This document shows positions 23,462 through 35,400 of a DNA stretch of 64,000 nt, piece after piece. How positions within the stretch are numbered: position 1 is the first letter of the stretch; each line of letters starts with the position of its first letter. Location of the stretch: positions 1 through 64,000 of the forward strand of contig CAJNDS010000596.1 in assembly GCA_905221605.1 (NCBI GenBank), in the 5' to 3' direction. The translations under genes were made by a program, and so were the position numbers. The notes beneath the pieces were generated by a model. It was given only the letters and a program-made list of their open reading frames with translations, was not told where the DNA came from and did no database searches. This stretch comes from Symbiodinium natans. Lineage: Eukaryota > Sar > Dinophyceae > Suessiales > Symbiodiniaceae.

Positions 23462-26400
23462 CTGAGGACAGGAAGCCACTCTCGCCCACTCCACTGCATG
23501 AGACGTAGAGGGGCGGTAATGTGGTATCCTGATTAGTGTGAGGGGCCCCCCCCCCCCAAACTAAATCCACCCCCGTAATAGTGTTAAAAAAAAAGGGACC
23601 CCCCCAAACTAATTTTCGGCCCCGGGCCCACCGGCTCCTCTTCATTTCCTCTTCGCTCCTCTTCCCTCTCCTCTTCCTCTCCTCTTCCTTTCCCTCTCCT
23701 CTTACATAATTAAGCTCAGATGAGCTCAGCTCAGGTAAGCTCCCCCCCCCCCCTTACCCCCCCCCGAAAACCTTGACATTATTGTGGGGGTGCAATTTTT
23801 TTTTTTTTAAATGGGGTTCGGGGCAGCACGTGGACTACCCCCTTCAAAATTTGATGGCTAGGCCTCCTCAGATAAGCGAAGTCATAAGGAATCCTTGTTT
23901 TCCGGCCTGGTCGTCGACCCTGAACCCGGGAAGCTTGAAGGCGCGCCCCCCCGCCCCCCTCCCCCCGAAAACCTTGACAGTATTGTGGGGGTGCAATTTT
24001 TTTTTAATGGGCTTCGGGGCAGCACGTGGACTACCCCCTTCAAAATTTGATGGCTAGGCCTCCTCAGATAAGCGAAGTCATAAGGAATCCTTGTTTTCAG
24101 GCCTGGTCGTAGACCCTGAACCCGGGAAGCTTGAAGGCCAGCCCCCCCCCCCCCCTAGCTGCTCTTCTTTTGCTCTTTTCTTTCATCATCTTCTTCTCTT
24201 TTTTTCTCTGTTCCGAAACCCATGCCCGAAAAACTTTACTTTATTGTGGGGGGGGCAATCCAAATTGGGTCTCCTGAATAATTTTTGGAAAACTTTTCAT
24301 TATTGAGGGGGTCCAGACTAATCAGGATACGACATTAAGGGAGGGGGGAAGACGAGGCGTACAAACCCCTCCAAGAAACTCCTTTGCCAGGAAGGTGGAC
24401 GCTCAGCATGGCACAGCAGTTGTGGCTGAGGATGCTGGGATGGTGCGTTTGTCGGCTCACGATTCGCAAGCAGCTGACTGCCCAATCTAGTGGCATTCGT
24501 GGACTCCATGTCAATGTGTTGAAGCAAGGACGCATGCTCTAGTGCATATGCCTTTTCCCAGTTGTGGTTGCCCGTGAACCTTAACTTTTAACCCTACTTG
24601 GGACAAGCTGCGAAAGTCGCAAACCGTTGGCCACGCTTCAAGATCAACATCTTCAACCACCGCGCCATACTTCCGGCTTTGCTTTTATGATGCGAAATGA
24701 AGAAGTGATATCTCTTCTTGCTTCGATTGCAATACTTGCCAATGCCGTAGACGATTAGGGCGAGGATTGACGTGAACATGAGGATCAGGAGCACCAGGCA
24801 TGCACCAATTGTCAACTGTTCGTTGACCTCACCTGAAACATGTAATCCCAAACTAGAAATGAAGAGCATCGAAGTTGTGAGGCAAACGTCCAGCCAGTTG
24901 CAGGCGATCATGTGCCACGGCTGCCAGGCTGAAGACAAGATCGCACTAAATGACAATGTGACTGTCATCACGAACGTACTCACGCTCTTGGGTGCCAAAG
25001 GCAACATTACCAGCAAGGCATTTCGAAGTAGAAGCCATACAGCAAAGAGCTCAGCTCCGGGTCGAAAGCGGCCGAAAAGAAATGAACAAGACCGCATGAA
25101 TCGCAAGTCTGATCTTTGAATCCTGCTTGGGACCTGTAGTGCCAACCACATGCTGGAAGCAAGGAAGCCGGCAGGTAGCAGAAATGCGGAAGTACTCATG
25201 AGGACCATGGAGAGATGCCGGGAATCGCCGCAGAAGACGGATGGATAGGCTCGAACAGTCGTCAGCTCATTAGGATGAGACTGGCATATCAACGGTGTTA
25301 GCAAAGATGAGGAAAATGAGATAAAGAAGACGATGCACGATGTACCCAAGATTTGACCCAATCGATGAAGTTGAAAGCCTTTGCCACGTCGGACAATAAC
25401 CACAACCAAGTGGATCAAACAAAGAGTGGCCAGCAGGATCGGCCTTGGTCTCGATCAGAACTGCAACTCTCGTCAGACTCCGTCAGACTCTTTGTCTCTC
25501 TGCATGTTTTTCGGCACGCTTGAGGTGCCCTGCCGCTCGGCCTCAGGGATCTTCAGGGCGTCTGAACTCATCTGCCCCCCTCCACCCCTGTCTCCCCCCC
25601 CCCCCCCTCTATTTCCCGGCCGCCGCAGCCACCTCTACCCCATTCATTCTACTACAACTCTGCAAGCCCCTGGAAAGGCTTTCTTGCCCGGGAGGCCCTT
25701 GAACTGTAGACAAAATAGGTTTTCGCGCAATTTTGAAGACTTAGTGTAGAAATCATTACGCTGAGGGCTCGTATCTGACAGTTGTGGCAGCAGTTCTGAG
25801 ATAACCTGCAGAGACCAACTTGATTGTTCAGCTAAAGCCTTCGATGGGATGCTGAAACTATCTGAACCTTGTCATGGCATCGGAGCTCTGGGTGAAGCTC
25901 AGGGACTTGGATTGATCATTGATAATGGCGACTTTTTCAGAGACCTCAAATATCGAGCACGTGAGAGTAAATTTGCTGCATCCGCTATATTATGACCTTC
26001 CAAGGGGACATATTGGAGAAATGTGAGACTGGCCATGTCACCTCGCATCGCATTAGCATGTGGTATTGTGATGTATTGTGCAAACCTCTGGACAAAGCTT
26101 GAAACGTGGAGAGCACTGCATCATCAATTTTTTTTGCCGGATAGTGCTTCTGGAACACAAGCCGTACTACGCTATACCAGGAACCTGACGAGAACTGGAA
26201 CACCTTAAATTGAACATGACACGCATCAACTGCAGGATGGACCAGCATCCCTGGAAACTGGAACGCTGAAGGAAGAGGAAAAGGGCTAGAAGCGGCTAGA
26301 CGAAAGACTCGGAAAGAAAGGTGCTGGAAATGCACCTGCAAAAAGGAAGACCAAAGCACCACTACTACTGTTGCCGAGGCGGTCCCGCGTGAGCGCTGAG

Positions 26401-29400
26401 CGATGGTCTTCCATGGATTCATTTGCCAAGAAACAGCACCGCCGCATGAAATGCAAAGAGCGTGACAGGATTCTTCGGGGTTACGCAGTCGATTGATAAG
26501 ACGTTGAGCTCGAGGACCATCACTTCGGTCGCCGCGATTAAGGAAGCTACCGGCTCACTCCAATCCAACCCGAATTTGTGGATTAACGAAATCACCTTGT
26601 CATCGCAGCAGGCATGCGCTCAGAAAGTATAAAAGCCTATATAAGAGGCGAGAACTAGACCTTGAAGGCATGCTTCTTCATTCAAAATGTGAACCTTGAT
26701 GCAGCCCCCACTCTAGTTAGGATTACTATCGGCCACGAGTGAACCAACATTGAGTCTCTTCATGTTACGGGGCTCTCCGTCTGACCTGTCTAACTCATCT
26801 GTTGTGTAAACGTGCAAGGCCGCATGTCGGGGTGAATCGGGAATCGCTTCACAAGCAGGCGCAGCACTCGACCTCCCCGACTGGCTGCCAACGAAACATG
26901 CACCAGGACGGTTGTACTGCGGGAACAGCATGATTCTCATACTGTTATTGTTGTCTGCGAAGCTTAACCAGAGGAATGATAGAAATCATCGACTGTTAAA
27001 AGAGCTACGAGTACAAGTAGTTCAAGATGTGCCCTTGGAAACCAAGATTCCCCCAACCAGGAAGAGGCGTTGCACAAACCATTTCGAAGAAAAACAAAGA
27101 AGCTCGGTTCACACCTTGCCGAGGCACTTGAAGCGATACCGCCAACTGTCCCATGCTGCAGGAAATCAAAATGGAACTCTGTGAGGGTATCGCTGAGGCA
27201 AGTCTCTTGTCACTCGACGTAAACGCAAAGTAGGCTGTCGTTGTTAACAGCAATATCACCACGAGCAAGAAGCTCACGAACGCGTAGTCGCCACCTACGC
27301 ACGCAATACCTCGGCACATGTTTGGATTGCATAGCCCTTCGTCACACCAAGTGTTTACAAAACAACGAATAAGTTCAAGACATTTCAAGACAGATCGTGA
27401 GAAACCGAGGTACATGCACCTCCTTGCGCATGCAATCCAGGTAAGCAAGCGCTGCAAGCCACGCTTGAGACATCTCTCCCCTCAGCGCAGGTTCCTGGCG
27501 CACCACCTGGGCAATACTCCTTCTTTTTGCACTGAAAGACAGAACCTGCATCGTCTGCAGGCGAATAGTAGCCTGCCAAGATGGAGTATGGGTGACGGCA
27601 CTTCTACGCAAGGAGTGGCTGCTGCCTCAGGTAGTTGTGAGCAAGCACGACCCTAGATTCAAATAGCCCTCGATTTCATGATGGCAACCGCATTGGCCTG
27701 GTTGAAGGGTGAGGGTCGAGCCAATGCAAACAGATCCTGAAAGCTCAGAGTCGAGCTCAGCTAAACTTCTACAACGCAGCAGCCATGCTGCTAGTGCTGC
27801 TGTCGCAGGAAAACGACATCGATGATGACTACTACGTAACAAGGTCTTGAAGTGACAAATGACAAAACCGTGGATTGGTGTTGTTCGCCATGTTCGCCAC
27901 AATTCCTCAGATTTGCGTGAGGCTTGGATCAAGTCGGCACACTGCCGGCGTTTTTCAGGACTGATCGCTGCCGCAGCAAAGGATTCGTAATTTGGGGGAT
28001 GTGCACGCTGTAAGCTCAGAGAGCCTGGCAGAATTTGTTTGCGCGTTGGGTTTACACTTCTCGCGGAACCTCCTACGCAGTATGTCGATATACGCTGCAG
28101 GTCCTTCTCAAAATGCTCAAACTTCTCTTCGCAGCATGAGACCTGCGCATGTATATATACTTGTATATGTTTGCGACAGGAAAGGAAAGTGGCAGGATTC
28201 TAGACCTGCGATGTCTACATACTCCTCTTTGCTGCTACCTGCTGTTCTACAGCTACAGTGTGCCACGGCTACTGTGGCGAAAAGGTGACGACTACTGGAC
28301 ATTTGGTAGGCTCACAAAACTAACGGATCGGAGGGTTTGTCCTTCAGGGCAGTGCCGGCAAAGTCCGGATACGAAGTGCGCTCCCGGCTGGCAGCCGCAT
28401 AGCTCTTGAGAGGAAGCCCCTTCCACAGGGATCCATATCTCACCGGATTCACCTCGTCTGTCTGAGGCCCAGGTTGACACACTTGAAATTCTACAGTAGC
28501 TGGGCATGCTTCCACACAACCCCAAAACAGAAACGGTCTCGCAAAGTATGCAGTCAGCCAAGCGGCCTGAAGACACTTTCCGAGAGGTGGTAAACAGCTG
28601 AAGCTGCTGTGGGCTACTGGTGACATCGGCGCCGCACCGATTGCAGCTGCTCATTCCTTTCTCGCTGGCCCACTCGCCCAGACCGCATGGTTGGCATTCT
28701 CTCATCCCCGCCTATGGAAGCGATCTTGGACTACTCAGTTACTTCACATTTGTCGACTCCCATCCAAGATAGCGTGTGCTTGCCATATTCACGTTCTATG
28801 TGTTTGCTTGCCATGTCCTCGCTCACGTTCTATATTTGAGAACATGTTCTGACTCCTGACACAACCTTGTAATCCGCCGACCCTGCTGTTGGGGGCACGG
28901 GGAAGCCCTTGGCGTCTGGTACAACGAAATGGGTTTTCCCACGCCTTGTGCCACAAAAGGCTCCGCGCTTGGTATCTGCGGCCCCTGGACTCTGCCTGGG
29001 AACCTCCGGCTTGGTACCCGGCCTCTGCGCTACTCCTGTCATTTCCCCCCGCATCCGGGGAAGCGCCTGAAAGAGAGACGCATGCATCATGAGCATCAGC
29101 GGCCCCATGCCCCGGCCCGGGCGCGTGGCCCAGCCCGGGGCCCCCATAAACCTTAGAAAGTACAAACCCCCCTATAAAGCCTGAACTATCTACAACTAAA
29201 AAAAAACCTCTGAAGCCGATAAAAGCCTATAGACCCCGCAAGCCCTATAACCGCAGCCCCCCCCCTCCCTTGCCCTTCCGAACAACCTATGAACCCTAAA
29301 AGCCCTCTGCAAATCCTCTATAAACTATAAACGCCATGAACCCTATAAACCCTCTATGAACCCCATAAATCATCTAAACCCTATAGCTCTTCAAAGCCCA

Positions 29401-32400
29401 TAACCCCAAAAACCCTATAAACCTTATAACCCCTCTACAAACGCTATAGGGTAAACCCTCTCTAAACCCTCTAGAAACCCCATAGACCTTGTAAACCCTG
29501 TAAACTCTGATCCGTCTATAAATCCTATCAAGCCACAAACCCTACAAAGCCTGTACACGGTAAACTCTGCAAACCCTGTGAACCTTGAACCCTATCAAAA
29601 CTCCATAAACCCTCTATAGACCCCCTAAACCCTGTAGTCACTGCAAACCCTGAACCCTCTAAAGACCCTATAACAGGCCAGGAGCCCGAGTTTATGTAGA
29701 TCATGCGGGTGTTGCGTTCACATCTGCCAACAATTTTGGGGAGCGGCCGCTGATGCGGCGCTAGGCGTCTTCGAGAATGTCGATAAATATACAGTCTCTT
29801 TCGACAGAATAAAAGACTCAAAAGACTCAAGGGCAATCCAAACCGGGGACTCAAAAGACCCAAAGGCAATCCAAACCGAGAAGTGAGACTTCCGTCGTAT
29901 GGTTGGAGAAGCCCTATTCAAGATCCAAGCTGTTCAGCTGGCACACTGTATGAGTACTGCGTGCTAACTCGAGGGACTTGCTCTCATGAGCATGACGTGT
30001 CGTACATGAAGATCAAGCAAAATTTTGAACCTGCGACTAAACCAAATCATGCTGAACTATTTTCCCGTGCAACCCTGCAGGTCCTCAGGAGCAGTTGTGC
30101 CAGCCTGGCATGGTTCACAGAAGGCTTCTCCGGGAAAGCCTTGATATCTTCCCCTTGGGCAGGCTTCGCAGATTCTCGTCTCTCCGGATTCCTGCGCAGT
30201 GTGGCCCCAATGGATTCTGAAACATGTTGGAAAAGAGGCGCTGCCCCAGACTACGGGCCAGTTATCTTTGCAACCAAGAGGAGTCGTTTTTTTTCTCTCC
30301 CCCTCTCTTGGCCAAGAACAACTACATGCTTTGTCAATATTTTGTACATACAAAGGGCGAGGCTAAGTCATATCTTTCCGTGTGAAGTCACATCTCCCCA
30401 ATGACACACGGTGGCGAGCGAAGTCACATCACCACGCATAAAATCGCTCACAAAATCAAGGTTCCTCTGTGTCTTCTGGTTGGACCTGGGGTTCCCGACA
30501 CTTGCAGGGAAAACTGCCGAGGTCTTCATCGGCTTGATTAGGCCTTGTGTGTCTGCAGATTCGAGACACAGCAACTTCCGATTGGGCACTCGGCGCTTCG
30601 CTTCTTATCAATCCTCCAGCATTTGTCCGACGGCTGGTCCCCCGGTTTTATGATTGACGATGATTGATGATTGATGCTTCAATCACTTCAATCTTTTTGG
30701 AAGTAAAACGGCACGGCGGAATGCCAAACCCACTTTCGAGGGGTGCAGTAGGGGAAGCAAGACAGAAATGAGCATCATGAGCATCGGCAGCTAGATGCGC
30801 ATAGAAGGACCCGTGTTGTGACACATTAGTGATTGTGCTCCACTTGTCGAACCGGTTGGCTAGGGGATGTTAGGCAGGCAAGTGGGCAAATTCGGCCATG
30901 ACACTGCCCCCCAACGTCCCGTCCTAGGCGAAGCCAGGCAAATCCCTCCGCCCGATATAGCCCAATGGTTCCAGAGTGGACATACAAACAAGGCCTAGGC
31001 ATGTTGAGCCACAATCCCACAACCGCTCCCCAAACCCCTGAAAAGTCATTGGTAAACTCATGTCGTCCTGCGAGCGAGTTCCCACAGGGCACAGAGCGCA
31101 TGCAACAGCCTGCTCGCGTTCCATGACGTAGTTGCCTTCCTCATCCACCAGACCCCGACCCCTGGTGCAAGCCGTGTCACTTGGGACCCAACTTTGCCAG
31201 ATTTCCGCCGTTGCATTTGTTTTGAGCCAGGCACATGCGCTGTCCCAATGGCTGCTGGTAGGTGAATCTAACATCAGCTGCGCATGAACTTTCAAGAGGT
31301 CAGTAATCTCCTCATGTCTCAGTGACATGGCGGTTGCCAATACCACGGCACGGTCTGCTGTAACAGGAAGGCCTGATGCTGACCATTTTGTAAGAACGTA
31401 CTCTTGCATTGCAGATCTGAAGATCCCTTTGTTGTACTCGTGTGGGTTGTACGGGGGTAGAATCACCGTAGTTGCGTTGTCTTGGACAAAGCTCACATCA
31501 GGCTGCCACCAGTAGACGAAACTTTGCAGTTCTTTGCCCAGCTGTACATATTCTGCCACTACCCCCAAAGCAATGGGCATGTTGTGGAACGTCACAGCTT
31601 GACACAAATGTCCCATGCCCCAGCCTGGCCAGCCGGTGGTGAGTGTCGCGCAGTGTTGGGGCGAACGGCGACAAGCTGGTCCAACAAACCACTTGCCCTC
31701 CCAACACTTGAACCTCACTTCACCAGCATCACTGATGTAGACACCTTCCGTGTCTCCTGTAGACGCTAGGTAATCTGCTGCAAAAAAGCCGTACGCAGCA
31801 TTCACGCTATCATCGCAGCTTGCTACCCTGGACAGATTCACATCTGACACATGCGCCGTGTAGTTATTCACCTGCAGGGCAGAGCATCACAACAGTTGGA
31901 CTCCATTTAGAATTAGGGCGTCTGAAGTGCCGAAGCAGCCCTTCTAGCTTTGGCTTTGTTAAAACAACATCATGAAAAAGGCAGGTGCATAAGGTGCTCA
32001 GACCCTCACCTGGAACCAACTTGCGTCATAGTTGCGATAGTACAGCAAAGATAGCCCGCTTTGTGACAGTGCACGGTCAATGGCGCCGCCCAGGACATGG
32101 AGCCCCTCCTTGCCTGGATATCCCACGCTTCCAATGTTCACAGGTGCTCGGTCCCCGAGCTCCTTAAGCAGAGTTGGGATGTAGTTCCTTAGTCAAGAGC
32201 CAAATCGGCATTTTGGCGACGACAGCGATGACCCCAAGAAGCACAATATAGCACAATCGCTTCCCGAGTAAACGCAACATCGCTATTTAGCTGCGTTTCT
32301 GGTAGTTTCCCCAACTTTCGAAGGAGAAGTGGTAGTATCGCGGTTCGGAGATGCATTCAGCTTGAACTCTGTCTCCGGCGTCTGATGAGTTGCACCCACC

Positions 32401-35400
32401 GAGACGATGGACCACCGAGTTGCTGTTGCTGGATCCACCCAATACTTCTACGTTGTAGCCTAACTTCTCTGAAGCCAAGATCTGAAAGAGACGAGTGTAA
32501 ATTAGGGCTGAGTCCCAATAGAGATCCCAAAGGCCAATCGGCATGCTCAAGCCATCCATTGTGACATTTATGCGATCGGCCACAGGAATGGCATCATCAA
32601 AGCATGATGTGCTCATGGCGAGGTCAAAACTTCCAAGAGAAATCAAGCTCCTTGCAGAGTTGATGAAACTCTACGCGGGGACTTTTGCCTATACTTACAA
32701 ATCACGTCACAAACATTGCGTTGCACCCGTCAATACGAAATAAGTCTTTTCATGTCAGGCTTTCCTGCGACCTATCCACAAACATTTTGAACACTTAACT
32801 ACAAGGTAGCGGGCCCTACATTGAAGGCAGCATGTCCTCCAAAGCAGAGCCATAGCTCTGGGGCCAATTTTCGTATGACATGCTCGAGCCATAAATGGAC
32901 TGAAAGACTCACCATGAGCAATCCACGAGTCACAAAAAATCACAAGCATGTGCAGGCTGGAGGGTCTTGGGGTCGGGCTGGTAGCCAGTTCAGGTACCAT
33001 GCCCAATGCCTCGGATTCTGACCATCGCTGCCTCCCGCTGTATCACTGCTGTATCTGCTTCCATGCGCAGTATCGTGCTGGTTCGAGAGGGGGAAAGAGA
33101 ACATGCAAGAGGAGACAAGTTCCCTCGCACAGACTGCTGCTTGACAAGAATGGGTCGCCTTGTAAGCACCCGACTTACTTAGGTGTTGAAAGTTGTGCAC
33201 GTTCAGTTGCATCACAAATCCGAAAGCAAAGCTTAAGGATTGGAACGAAGCGAAAATTGAGTGTGGATCCTAGATTCCCTGCGGTGCTGCAGCGTAATGC
33301 GACGATCCAGCAGGCACCTCCAGACTGAGACTTTCCGGAGAATTGATGTCAAATTCATGCACTGCAAGCAGGCGACGGGCTGGAGGAATGCTGCAGAGCT
33401 ACGTGTGCCGCATCAAGTCGGTGTACTGTGAGAACGCAAAGCTTCTCAGCGCGCCTCGAGAAATGGGCAGCTTTGATTTTGTGCAACATCTCAGTGTCAC
33501 CAGTGTCACATCTTTTCGGCCTCAAGTCCGTCGATTCTGGCCAGGATGGCCAGGCAACAACAGAATCGCAGAGAGGCGGAGTCGGCTTCGGAGCCTTCCG
33601 TCCAAGTGACGGGGTTCAGGGTTTAGGGTTCGGTTGGGCAGAGTCTCGCGTAGCCATACAGTACTTTGGGAAGCAGGATCTGGATCCCTAAACCAGAAAA
33701 ATTGTTAATTAAGACGGCTAAGGCGCTTTAACGACTCGGGTTTCTGGTTGCGGGCTTGCGGCTTGGGAGAAGTAAATCGCCCTAAACCAGAACAAACTGA
33801 CCACTTTGAAACCTAAATCATAAACCACACTGCAGCACCCCAGGGGTCTCAAAAGAGTGAAACAGCAATAGGCAGAGAAACCCTGGAAAAGACTCTATGA
33901 TCAGCAGTTCTCAAGCCCTCAACCCTAAGCCCTCTTGCACCCCCTAAGCCCTAAACTTCCTAAACCCTAAACTCAGGGTTTGGTCAAGGCTTGGACTCAT
34001 GGGCTCCAACAGAGTCTAGCAGTTCCTTGGGCACTATAAGGGTTATTCCTGGGGCATCCAAGCCTGGAAAAGCCTCCATAACGTAATGAAGTGCGAAGCT
34101 CCTTTTGTCGAAGGCGGGATGTTCGGGTTTGATCTTGGGCATGATATTTGGGCTCAGGGTTAAAGCCTTCATGTTCGAGTTTATAGGGCTGCTAGGGTTT
34201 ATAGGGTTTAGGGTTCAGGGGTTATAGTGTTTCGGATCTCGGGGTTTCGGTCTAATGGAGGTATTCCGATGCCTTAAGGACCCTTCTTGCACTCCCTCTC
34301 TCCCTGTGCCTTTTCACCTGGTCCAAGCGCTTTGGCTTCGAGAAGCGCGGGTGAAGGGCTTCCAGCAGCTCGGAATACTCTGGGTACAGCTTCGAGCTGC
34401 TTGAGCTTCTATCACCTTCAACGCTAACAGCTCTAAAGCCCTTAAAGCTTAACCAACCTAGCATCGGCTTCTGCCAGGGATTTTGGTTTCCTTAAGAAAG
34501 TCACTGCTCCGCATAATGCAGGGCGAGGGTTTAGGGTCTAGAGGGCTTTCGGCTTAGGGTCCTGCACGTTTTATGGGGGTTTAGGATTTTGGAAGGATTT
34601 TGGAACTTTGGGTGTTAGGGTTGTCGGGGCTTCTTCAGGTGCAGATGACTAGCTTGGCCGTTGCCTCCCAGCCTATTGACCAGCGTCCTAAGGACACATG
34701 CCCCCCCGCCGCACAACACAAACAGAGAGAGAACTTCTACGAAGCACACCCCAAGAACCAAAACCCCAAGCCCAAGACACTCCCTGGGTCATGATGAAAC
34801 AGACATCTTCACCACACTCAAAACCATCAGAAGCCCACAGCAAATGCGCGTGTGGTCGGAGTACACATCAGGGCCGTTGACCTCCAATGCAACCTCCATT
34901 GAAAGGGCTCTTTCACTTAGTATCCCTAAACCCAAAGCCTAACCCTAAACCCAAAACCTTGAAGCCCGAATCCTAAACCCCAAGCCTTTAAACTCCAGAC
35001 CCCGAATCCAGCCCTTTAAACCCTAAACTTAAACTCCCGAACCCAAACCTTTAAACCCTAAACTTGAACTCCCTAAAACTGAAGAAGCTACCACTTCTTT
35101 TTGGGCAATTAGGTTATGATGGAACCCCTGCCGAAATGAAGGTACTACTGGGCGCGAGCGCTTCACCCCAAGCCTCCTATTAGTACCTCAAGCGACTGAC
35201 CTCAAACAGTTGGAGAGCAGGGGCCGTTTGGGTTTCGGGTTTAGGGTTTTTGGGTGATTTCGGGCGTTGCTTCGCCATCTCACCGGCGAAGCTGTCGTGA
35301 TTTGGGGCTGAAAGGGGACGGGCAGGTCTGGGCAGGTGTCCCTTTGCACGGTCCGTCTGCGCCTATGCCCCTTTGCGTTGACAGAAGTCGTGTAGGCATA

